From the IMG/VR virus record IMGVR_UViG_3300035199_000626, positions 1-23,964 of that record: DNA of 23,964 nucleotides. The stretch is one strand, 5' to 3'. Numbering within the stretch: the stretch's first letter is position 1; each line of letters begins with the position of its first letter. The translations under genes and the position numbers were made by a program. Under the pieces are notes generated by a model. The model was not told where the DNA came from. It made no database searches and saw nothing but the letters and a program-made list of their open reading frames with translations. This DNA is from a virus. This document shows, piece by piece, positions 15,400 through 21,842 of the stretch.

Positions 15400-15678
15400 A
15401 TGAAAATCACCAAATCACAACTCAAACAGATCATTAAAGAAGAGTTTGAAAAAACCACCTCAGCAACAATGCGCTCAGGCGCCATGCAGGGTGTTAAAGA
15501 TGTCACCGCCGGCGGAATTTCAGATCAAGAGCGCGGTGTCATACAGAAGCTGCAGGCCCAATTAGCCCGCGCAGCAAAGATCGGTAACATTACCTCTGGA
15601 AGAGTCTTCCAGTTAGCCCAGCGCCTTTCAGCAGAATTAGAGAAGGTAAGCCCGGCCGAAACCCCCGAAGAAGGATAA
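15400..15678 (+). CDS. Small helical protein with the N-terminal MKIT module
   Basis: This 92-residue protein starts exactly with MKITKSQLKQIIKEE, the consensus form of the shared module (tripeptide I12-K13-E14). After a linker of about 25 residues, residues 45-83 look like two helices (ERGVIQKLQAQLARAAKIG, then RVFQLAQRLSAELEK), rich in Ala, Leu and Gln, followed by an acidic proline-containing tail. There is no enzymatic motif. AAGGAA precedes the ATG by about six bases. It is the first of four consecutive module genes downstream of the tubulin-like gene, all apparently in one operon. A small internal head protein is my working guess. Confidence 0.7.
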   Translation: MKITKSQLKQIIKEEFEKTTSATMRSGAMQGVKDVTAGGISDQERGVIQKLQAQLARAAKIGNITSGRVFQLAQRLSAELEKVSPAETPEEG

Positions 15679-15689
15679 GGAGCTATCCC

Positions 15690-16553
15690 ATGAAAATCGC
15701 CAAGTCCCAACTTAAACAGATTATCAACGAAGAAATCCGGATTGTGATGGAAGAGGTCGAACTCCCGGATTTTATAAATAAGTTGGGATATCGTTCGCCA
15801 AAAGAAGACGTACAGGCTGCGTATGACACTTTGACCGACGAGGAGAAAGCTCAGGTTGATAGCCCCGACGCCATGTATGATAAAATTGCAATGATTCGCC
15901 GCATGTATCATAAACGTGCCACGGACCCTATGCACAGCAAAGGCCCCGATCAAAAAGCCGAGTGGATGAAAATCCTTAAAGATAAGTATATTGATGTACC
16001 AACTATGGGAAAGGGTGAACACGCCGAGTATGCCGGTAAACAACTTCCCGGCGGCCAACTAGCGGTTAGAATGGATCACGAAGTTGCGAAAGAATTAGCA
16101 GATGCCGGCACTCCTGTTCCAGAAGAGTTCATTAAGCAGATTCGACAAAAATTGGTGCCTCAAGATCTGACCACCCATCAAGGCCCAGAACCCGGCTCAG
16201 ACGAGTGGTTTCGGACTCGCAAAGGCAGCGGCCCCAGCCACAAATATGACGATTCCCACCGTGCTAACCCTGGAGTCGCCGGGACTGCCCACATGGGCTA
16301 TGGAGAATCAATGAAAATCGACAGAGGATACCTTAAAAAGGTCATCAAAGAAGAGCTTGAAGAAATTCTCGGATCTCACCAGCCGGGATATGGTGAAGGC
16401 AATCTTACCATGGACGATGTGCATGCGGTCTTGAATAAACTTGAGATGCATGATAAAGACCCGAAAGCTATTTGGGATGAGTTTAAGGATTTGAACAATG
16501 CCGATGATTTAGAAGACAAGCTGTGGCAAGCGCAGGCATTCTTTGGAAAATAG
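15690..16553 (+). CDS. Module-tagged protein with a second, internal module
   Basis: This 287-residue protein starts MKIAKSQLKQIINEE at the ATG at 15690, eight bases after AAGGAG. Residues 16-205 are mostly charged and helical then loop-rich, with no motif I know. At residue 208 a second module begins (MKIDRGYLKKVIKEE), followed by about 65 residues ending in an acidic helix. The internal Met (16311) has GGAG five bases upstream, so a separate product of about 80 residues may also be made from it. The simplest reading is two adjacent module genes fused by loss of the stop between them. The function of either part is unknown. Confidence 0.7.
   Translation: MKIAKSQLKQIINEEIRIVMEEVELPDFINKLGYRSPKEDVQAAYDTLTDEEKAQVDSPDAMYDKIAMIRRMYHKRATDPMHSKGPDQKAEWMKILKDKYIDVPTMGKGEHAEYAGKQLPGGQLAVRMDHEVAKELADAGTPVPEEFIKQIRQKLVPQDLTTHQGPEPGSDEWFRTRKGSGPSHKYDDSHRANPGVAGTAHMGYGESMKIDRGYLKKVIKEELEEILGSHQPGYGEGNLTMDDVHAVLNKLEMHDKDPKAIWDEFKDLNNADDLEDKLWQAQAFFGK
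16311..16358 (+). repeat. Internal copy of the MKIT module inside the 15690-16553 gene
   Basis: The 16 codons read MKIDRGYLKKVIKEEL, in frame with the long gene. GGAG at 16302-16305 lies five bases before the ATG, a good distance for an internal start. The possible cleavage tripeptide is V-I-K-E, that is I-K-E, at the same module position as in the N-terminal copies. Confidence 0.8.
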
Positions 16554-16555
16554 AC

Positions 16556-17287
16556 ATGAAAATCACCAAGTCCCAACTTAAACAGATTATTAAGGAAGAG
16601 CTTGGCACAGCGATGGCTTGGGAAGATAAGCCAGAAATAGACATTGACGCGGAGAGCTATGGTCTAAGTCCACAATGGCAGGTGGCTAAATATCTGTCCG
16701 ATCCAAAAACATGGGCTGCCTACCAAGGTGGTGTGATGGCAGATAGTCCGTATCTTTCTCCTATGTGGCAGCGATCTGATTGGGAAGAGGTTTTGGATGA
16801 ATGGGCTGACGAAATTAAATTAGATGGAAGATCAGTCTTTGGGGGCTACCCCTCTCCAACGAAGCCGCCACCTGACGCCCTAAAATCATTCGTTGATTTT
16901 GCGAGGGTACTCATTCTGGGAGCCCGCAAGAAAGGTATGTTTGAGAAGCACGACAAATTTAAAGATACCATTAGGTGGATTTTGGCCGTCATTGATGAGA
17001 AAACAGCCGGATACGGCAATCAAGCCGATGAAGGATGGAGAGAGATGTATCAAGGATTACACGAACTTTATTATAACCAGACGGATCAGATTGGCAAGAT
17101 TGACAAAACGCATTTTGATGAGAAGCGCTCCCAATATTTAAGCGAATCACGATTCGCCAAATCACAACTTAGGCAGATTATCAAAGAAGAACTTAGTGAT
17201 TATGTGTCTAACATCTATAAGTGGTGTCCTTCGGGAAGTAAATGCTCCCCAGAGAGAAAGAAAACAAAGTGGTGGAAAGGAAGATGA
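16556..17287 (+). CDS. Module-tagged protein with a decayed second module near its C-terminus
   Basis: I place the start at the ATG at 16556, which gives MKITKSQLKQIIKEE. An upstream in-frame ATG at 16523 overlaps the previous gene and would bury the module. The product has 243 residues. The middle has many Trp and Pro residues and a region of charged helices (roughly residues 100-190), with no known motif. Residues 198-213 repeat the module as SRFAKSQLRQIIKEEL, lacking the initiator Met, then a short tail with two Cys and a basic end (WCPSGSKCSPERKKTKWW). The stop overlaps the next start (ATGA at 17284). It may be a fusion of two former module genes. Function unknown. Confidence 0.7.
   Translation: MKITKSQLKQIIKEELGTAMAWEDKPEIDIDAESYGLSPQWQVAKYLSDPKTWAAYQGGVMADSPYLSPMWQRSDWEEVLDEWADEIKLDGRSVFGGYPSPTKPPPDALKSFVDFARVLILGARKKGMFEKHDKFKDTIRWILAVIDEKTAGYGNQADEGWREMYQGLHELYYNQTDQIGKIDKTHFDEKRSQYLSESRFAKSQLRQIIKEELSDYVSNIYKWCPSGSKCSPERKKTKWWKGR
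17147..17194 (+). repeat. Internal, Met-less copy of the MKIT module
   Basis: The codons read SRFAKSQLRQIIKEEL in the frame of the 16556-17287 gene. The DNA (GCCAAATCACAACTTAGGCA and onward) still matches the module genes closely, but the ATG has become TCA, so it cannot start a protein here. Confidence 0.8.
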
Positions 17288-17664
17288 AGATCACCAAGTC
17301 CCAACTTAAGCAGATTATCAAGGAAGAGCTTGGAGAGGCGATTGAGATCGGGGGAGAGACGCTCTCATTCTCTCGCCCCCCCGAACCAGCAAAAGAAACC
17401 CTCAAGCAAGTAGCGCAGAGATTATCAGAGATACAAGATATCGATGCCATTACCGAAGATCAAGCTATGGACGTCCTCGATGTCTTGATTGATGGAATGC
17501 AAGAAATGCTTCATCTTGGTAGCTTTGGCACCGAAAGCCCGGTTGAGGAAGCGCAAGAAAATAACCCATGGGCAATATGCACAGCGCAGGTTGGGCGAGA
17601 AGATAAAGAGAAATATGAGAAATGCGTCAAGAGCGTAAAGAAACAAAACAGGAGGAAAAAATGA
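17284..17664 (+). CDS. Module-tagged small protein with a Cys-containing basic tail
   Basis: I choose the ATG at 17284, which gives MKITKSQLKQIIKEE. The in-frame ATG at 17242 would add 14 residues inside the previous gene. The product has 126 residues. Residues 17-33 are a linker, residues 34-80 are acidic helices, and the C-terminal part contains NPWAICTAQVGREDKEKYEK followed by a second Cys and a basic tail (KKQNRRKK). From memory, NPWAIC-type tails occur in other unassigned phage proteins, so this may be a reusable C-terminal domain. The first 48 bases differ from those of the 16556 gene at only three sites, all synonymous. Function unknown. Confidence 0.72.
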   Translation: MKITKSQLKQIIKEELGEAIEIGGETLSFSRPPEPAKETLKQVAQRLSEIQDIDAITEDQAMDVLDVLIDGMQEMLHLGSFGTESPVEEAQENNPWAICTAQVGREDKEKYEKCVKSVKKQNRRKK

Positions 17665-17861
17665 TGGCAACAACGAAAGCATTTATTGATACATGGTTAT
17701 CAAAACTCACATCACGTAAGCTTATGGTGTGGGCCACGGCAACGGGCCTTACGTTTACAGGGCACGTCACCAGCGAAGACTGGGTGATTATTTCTGCAAT
17801 CTATATCGGTGGCCAAACAATCATTGATGGTATCGCTAGATTGCGAGGGCATAATGATTAA
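17661..17861 (+). CDS. Putative holin (small protein with two membrane segments)
   Basis: This 66-residue protein starts at the ATG at 17661, five bases after GGAGG (17651-17655); the second ATG (17664) is also well placed, a dual-start layout seen in some holins. Two hydrophobic segments (about 20-35, KLMVWATATGLTFTG, and 41-57, WVIISAIYIGGQTIIDG) are followed by a short charged tail. From memory, the YIGGQ-x-x-x-D pattern occurs in small phage holin-like proteins. By family knowledge it would open the inner membrane to trigger lysis. The next two genes look like spanin components, which supports the call. I see no endolysin in the window. Confidence 0.65.
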   Translation: MMATTKAFIDTWLSKLTSRKLMVWATATGLTFTGHVTSEDWVIISAIYIGGQTIIDGIARLRGHND

Positions 17862-18240
17862 GAAGCGGATTCTAGAATTTGCCTTAAAGAACTGGAAAGC
17901 AATACTAATCGTATTACTTCTTCTCGCTGTGGTATTAAAGACGCGCTACGATTATCATTTGATGGAAGACGCATATCAGACACGTATAGATTCTACTGAG
18001 GCCCAAATCGAAGGATTAAAAGATATCCACGAACAGGAGATGCACGAAAAGCAATTGCTTATGGAAAGTTATCTTGAAGAGCTAGCGTCGTTAGAAAGAG
18101 AATATGAAACCACTCTTCAAGAATTGGACGAAGAACAAGAAAGAAAGACGCGAGAATACGGCAGAAAGTTCAGCGAAGACAAGGAAGGACTAATTAGTGA
18201 TATAGAGACCACGCTTGGATTGAAATATGTTTCTCCTTAA
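17854..18240 (+). CDS. Inner-membrane spanin-like (Rz-type) protein
   Basis: This 128-residue protein starts at the ATG at 17854, five bases after GAGGG; earlier in-frame ATGs lie inside the holin-like gene. After a short basic N-terminus, residues 15-28 (KAILIVLLLLAVVL) form a single membrane segment. From about 32 to 115 the sequence is highly charged and rich in Glu, Gln and Leu, typical of a periplasmic coiled coil. This N-in, coiled-coil-out layout is that of i-spanins, which join the inner and outer membranes in the last step of lysis of Gram-negative hosts. It overlaps the holin-like gene by eight bases and the next gene by 14. Confidence 0.65.
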   Translation: MIKKRILEFALKNWKAILIVLLLLAVVLKTRYDYHLMEDAYQTRIDSTEAQIEGLKDIHEQEMHEKQLLMESYLEELASLEREYETTLQELDEEQERKTREYGRKFSEDKEGLISDIETTLGLKYVSP

Positions 18241-18649
18241 TTTGTTATTTGCGCTCACCCTAACGGCAAACGCCGATTCCGCCCAGTTCACCATTTTAGG
18301 ATACAAGCAGTGCGCACCATTCGAAGGAGTACTGCTTAACAAACAAGCTACAGCCAGGGTGCTAGCTGGTTATGATCGTTTTATTCCGGCATGCGACAGT
18401 CGAGTTAACTATGAACTAAACAAGCAAGAAGAACAACATCGATTAGAATTAGAAACTCTGAAAATAGAGCACAAGGCACACACAGAAGAATATGATTTGT
18501 TCATCAAACATAAAGATAAAGAGATTCAAGCACTTGTTAAATCTTTAAAAAAGACATCTCCCCGCAATAAGACGTGGTGGCTTATCGGCGGCGTAGTGAT
18601 CGGCTCGGCGGCCACGTATGGAGCGTATAGCTTGTTTGATGAAAGATAA
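18227..18649 (+). CDS. Secreted coiled-coil protein with C-terminal membrane anchor, possible spanin partner
   Basis: This 140-residue protein starts at the ATG at 18227 inside the end of the i-spanin-like gene. Residues 1-16 (MFLLNLLFALTLTANA) look like a signal peptide cleaved before DSAQF; there is no lipobox cysteine, so it is not a classical outer-membrane lipoprotein spanin. Cys29 and Cys56 could form a disulfide in the periplasm. Residues 60-110 are a charged coiled coil, and residues 115-136 (TWWLIGGVVIGSAATYGAYS) form a C-terminal membrane segment. The order signal peptide, coiled coil, membrane anchor recalls unimolecular spanins but lacks the lipid anchor. A lysis role is inferred from position. 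Confidence 0.6.
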   Translation: MFLLNLLFALTLTANADSAQFTILGYKQCAPFEGVLLNKQATARVLAGYDRFIPACDSRVNYELNKQEEQHRLELETLKIEHKAHTEEYDLFIKHKDKEIQALVKSLKKTSPRNKTWWLIGGVVIGSAATYGAYSLFDER

Positions 18650-19022
18650 AGACTTAAATCACGTTGCTGCAATCGAAAAAGCAATTGCCGAAAAGTATGG
18701 TGCCGAGACTGTAGTCAACCCTAGGGCTAATTGGGACGAGAACAAAGAAAAAGAGTACCTCTCACAGATGAGAGAGCTTTATCAGAAAATAAAGAAAAAC
18801 GAAGAGTATGAAGAGAAAATTGATATTAATGTTATAAAGGTATCAAAAAAACTACTTAATAGAGAATCTTTAGCATGTTGTTCGGTCTGCGGATCTTTTC
18901 CAAAGAAATCACTGGATGATGTTTGCTTCATCAAATTTGATTGCTGCTATAAATGCTATATCAAATATGTCGAGGATAGAGAGGAAAGATGGTTAAAAGG
19001 ATGGAGACCCGATAATGGCTAA
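18639..19022 (+). CDS. Zinc-ribbon-like phage protein of unknown function
   Basis: I use the ATG at 18639 (product of 127 residues). Another in-frame ATG at 18618 would add seven residues and overlap the previous gene more deeply. The N-terminal half is helical and charged (AAIEKAIAEKYGAE, then KEYLSQMRELYQKIK). The C-terminal half has two cysteine pairs, Cys81-x2-Cys84 (CSVC) and Cys103-x2-Cys106 (CYKC), about 20 residues apart, which is a likely zinc ribbon. The tail is rich in Trp, Arg and Glu (YVEDREERWLKGWRPD). Nucleic-acid or RNA polymerase contact is possible, but nothing in the sequence identifies a partner. Confidence 0.6.
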   Translation: MKDKDLNHVAAIEKAIAEKYGAETVVNPRANWDENKEKEYLSQMRELYQKIKKNEEYEEKIDINVIKVSKKLLNRESLACCSVCGSFPKKSLDDVCFIKFDCCYKCYIKYVEDREERWLKGWRPDNG

Positions 19023-19578
19023 GAAAAAAGAAACATCGTCAGTGTACGAAATTATTCAAGGACTTTCGCAGGCTGCAGCCAACGCCTATGATGGCGCATT
19101 AACAGAAGATGGAGAGCCGATCAAGGCCGGCCTTCAGAGAGAAGAAGGAGACCCGATTCTAGATAAGCGCGTTTTAGATGGGTTTGGTGTTGTGTTCTAT
19201 GGCAACATGATGTGCATTAAGTATCACTCCGAAACCCAACTTAAGGAAGTATATGCTAACGGCTTCGAAAGTGGAATCGAACAAAGAGTGGCAGATATTG
19301 CCGGCTGGCTAAAGAAAGAATATCGCAAGATTACAGGCAAGTCTGTAACCCTCACAAAAGAGGGAGAGATTGATGTCCGCGTTGAAAGCACTTCTCGTGT
19401 TCGTTCGTGGGTAACCGCGAAGATGCACTATAAGGTCGGCGGCCTCAGTGACGAGATGCAGCTTGAGGCAGATTCCAAGAGCACGTTAGATAAAAGCTGG
19501 AAAACGTTCCTCGATCAAGGAGGCTGGAAAGGCAAGCGCCCCAAGAATGACACACGTCCGAAGAATGGCGGAGACTAA
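19015..19578 (+). CDS. Unknown phage protein, upstream of the packaging genes
   Basis: This gene encodes 187 residues. The ATG at 19015 follows GGAG (19003-19006) by eight bases and overlaps the end of the zinc-ribbon gene. The N-terminus begins with basic residues, followed by a helix (VYEIIQGLSQAAANAYDGA). The middle has alternating strands and helices, and the tail is rich in Lys, Gly and Arg (GGWKGKRPKNDTRPKNGGD), likely flexible. No catalytic motif or membrane segment is visible. Its position just upstream of the terminase region allows a packaging or virion role, but it does not look like a typical helix-turn-helix small terminase. Confidence 0.6.
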   Translation: MAKKKETSSVYEIIQGLSQAAANAYDGALTEDGEPIKAGLQREEGDPILDKRVLDGFGVVFYGNMMCIKYHSETQLKEVYANGFESGIEQRVADIAGWLKKEYRKITGKSVTLTKEGEIDVRVESTSRVRSWVTAKMHYKVGGLSDEMQLEADSKSTLDKSWKTFLDQGGWKGKRPKNDTRPKNGGD

Positions 19579-19584
19579 AATCAA

Positions 19585-20253
19585 ATGGATATTTCTCGCA
19601 ACGATCTTTATCGTATTATTTTAGAAGAGTATCTTAAAGAAGAAGGTCTCACAGAGGCCAAGGGAGCCTTGGATCTATTGCGGAAGATGAAAGGTGATCC
19701 AGACTATGATCCTCGCCGAGATCCGGGCGCACACAGCTATGATCCCGCCTTTAAAGGGGGCGATGATGAAACTGTTGCTGATGCGCCTCCGCCGGCTGAC
19801 GAAACCTATCCTATGGAAAAGCCCCTGCGCGCCGAAATGAGTCAAGATGAACTTGTTTCCACAATTGGGGAATTGATTCAGGGGAAGGGCCCAGAAGAAG
19901 TATCAGAGATATTTGAACTGGTTTTTGAAAAGCTTCCCGGTGTTGAGATAGGCGAGCCAGAAGAGGAAGAGCCTGAAGGACTTTACACTCCCGGCGCCGA
20001 AGGGCGCCCAGTTGCCGGTTTCCAGTTAGAAGAACTAGTGTCTCTAATTAAAGAAGCTTTGGATGACTATTCTTTTGGGTTCGAACCAGAGGAGAGATAT
20101 GACGTGCTTGACCCTGAAGGTCTTGAGCAAAAGTCAGACTATGAATTGATTCAGATGATGCGCACCGATGGCATGGAAGATATGATCGTTTTAGATGGAG
20201 AAGGCAATCTCGCCAACAAGGATGAAGTTATTGCTGCGCTGAAAGATGTATGA
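19585..20253 (+). CDS. Acidic protein with a diverged N-terminal module, before the terminase
   Basis: This 222-residue protein begins MDISRNDLYRIILEEYLKEE, which follows the hydrophobic spacing of the shared module (residues 3, 8, 11, 12) and keeps an (I/L)-x-E tripeptide (I12-L13-E14), although few residues are identical. The rest is strongly acidic, with proline-rich linkers (around 60-80 and 115-140) and three likely helical patches (SQDELVSTIGELIQG, FQLEELVSLIKEALDDY, SDYELIQMMRTDGM). Acidic, helical, module-bearing proteins recall scaffold or internal head proteins, but this is inference. Its stop overlaps the terminase start (ATGA), so translation is probably coupled. A small terminase subunit cannot be excluded. 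Confidence 0.65.
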   Translation: MDISRNDLYRIILEEYLKEEGLTEAKGALDLLRKMKGDPDYDPRRDPGAHSYDPAFKGGDDETVADAPPPADETYPMEKPLRAEMSQDELVSTIGELIQGKGPEEVSEIFELVFEKLPGVEIGEPEEEEPEGLYTPGAEGRPVAGFQLEELVSLIKEALDDYSFGFEPEERYDVLDPEGLEQKSDYELIQMMRTDGMEDMIVLDGEGNLANKDEVIAALKDV

Positions 20254-21833
20254 GTTTTCAATTAGGCAAAAACCAGAGAGTCAAAGAGATATTAAAGTGC
20301 GGTAAAGATCCGTCTTATTTTCTTAACACGTATGCCCGTATATCCCACCCGATGCACGGGCTGATTCTTTTTGATACTTATGACTTTCAAGATGAGCTTC
20401 TCAAAGAGTTTAACGACTATCGCTTTAATGTAATTCTTAAAGCGCGCCAACTCGGGATATCAACAATTACAGCCGGCTACATCGTATGGATGATGTTGTT
20501 CCATCGTGATAAGGCGATTCTTGTCATGGCGACAAAGTTCGCGACAGCAGGAAACTTGGTAAAGAAAGTCAAAAACATCATGCGTAATCTTCCCGATTGG
20601 TTGAAGATCGCAACCATCAGCGTTGACAACCGTACTTCATTTGAGCTTTCTAATGGTTCTTCCATTAAGGCTGCTTCCACGTCAGGGGACGCAGGACGTT
20701 CCGAAGCTCTGTCTCTTTTGGTTCTTGATGAGGCCGCCCACATTGAGGGCCTTGAAGAGTTGTGGACAGGTTTGTACCCCACCTTGTCAACTGGTGGACG
20801 TTGTATTGCATTATCTACCCCCAACGGCGTCGGTAACTGGTTTCACAAAGTTTGTGCAGATTCTGAAGCTGGAGCCAACAACTTTCATTTAACCACTCTC
20901 TCGTGGGAGGTACATCCAGATCGCGATGAACAATGGTACACCAAAGAAACAAGGAATATGTCCAAGCGGCAAATCGCTCAGGAATTGCAATGCAATTTCA
21001 ATACTTCCGGAGAAACGGTTATCGACCCAGAGTGCATGGAGTGGCTTTTATCTATAGCAAGAGAGCCAAAATATCGCACTGGCTTTGATCGTAATTTTTG
21101 GATTTGGGAAGAATTTGATCCTACATGCAATTATTTAATGGTAGCAGATGTTGCTCGGGGAGACGGCGCTGACTATTCTACATTTCACGTTATAAAGCTA
21201 GAAACTTTAGAAGTAGTTGGGGAATATCAAGGAAAACCTGCGTTAGATATGTACGCAGCAATGCTGAATCAGATAGGCCGCGAATTTGGAAATGCGATGT
21301 TAGTTGTTGAAAACAACAATATTGGATACTCAGTGCTAGACAAACTAATTGAATATGCATATCCCAATTTATATTATTCGATAAAGTCCACACATGAATA
21401 TATCGAACAGCACCAAGCCGAATATAAAAACAACGCGATTCCCGGATTTACAACATCGATGAAGACCCGACCTCTAATCATAGCGAAATTCGAAGAGTTT
21501 ATCAGAAATAAACTAATTAAGATATATTCATCGCGCACAACAAACGAGATGAAAACCTTTATTTGGAGGAATGGAAAACCACAAGCAATGAAAGGTTACC
21601 ATGATGATTTAATTATGGCTCTTGCCATCGGCTGCTGGGTAAGAGACACGGCAATTCAAAGTAGCGCAAGGGATTTAAATTATCAAAAAGCTTTTGCTGA
21701 TGCAATTTATACATCTAAAACTACCATGAATACTCAAATAAAAGGCCAAAATGGATATAAAAAGGATAATATTTTTGATAAGATGAATGAAGCAAAAAAT
21801 ACATATGATGAATTTAGCTGGATCATAAAGTGA
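20250..21833 (+). CDS. Terminase large subunit (gp17-like)
   Basis: This 527-residue protein would pump DNA into the prohead and cut it. The ATPase half has an adenine-contact Gln (FQDEL at 46-50), a terminase-type Walker A, KARQLGIST (64-72), Walker B LLVLDEAAHIEG with Asp160 and Glu161, and a coupling-like motif, LSTPNG (189-194). The C-terminal nuclease half has the three acidic sites of the RNase H-like fold: Asp300 (YLMVADVARGDGADYS), Glu354 (LVVENNNIGY) and Asp452/Asp453 (GYHDDLIMALAI). T4 gp17 has 610 residues, so this is a compact relative. It starts at the ATG at 20250 overlapping the previous stop and is followed ten bases later by the portal gene, the standard order. Confidence 0.96.
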   Translation: MSFQLGKNQRVKEILKCGKDPSYFLNTYARISHPMHGLILFDTYDFQDELLKEFNDYRFNVILKARQLGISTITAGYIVWMMLFHRDKAILVMATKFATAGNLVKKVKNIMRNLPDWLKIATISVDNRTSFELSNGSSIKAASTSGDAGRSEALSLLVLDEAAHIEGLEELWTGLYPTLSTGGRCIALSTPNGVGNWFHKVCADSEAGANNFHLTTLSWEVHPDRDEQWYTKETRNMSKRQIAQELQCNFNTSGETVIDPECMEWLLSIAREPKYRTGFDRNFWIWEEFDPTCNYLMVADVARGDGADYSTFHVIKLETLEVVGEYQGKPALDMYAAMLNQIGREFGNAMLVVENNNIGYSVLDKLIEYAYPNLYYSIKSTHEYIEQHQAEYKNNAIPGFTTSMKTRPLIIAKFEEFIRNKLIKIYSSRTTNEMKTFIWRNGKPQAMKGYHDDLIMALAIGCWVRDTAIQSSARDLNYQKAFADAIYTSKTTMNTQIKGQNGYKKDNIFDKMNEAKNTYDEFSWIIK

Positions 21834-21842
21834 GAATAACAA

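Noticed and set aside
16523-16558. Upstream ATG at 16523 for the module gene
   Set aside because: It overlaps the previous gene and would hide the module that starts seven sister proteins; the ATG at 16556 is the better start.
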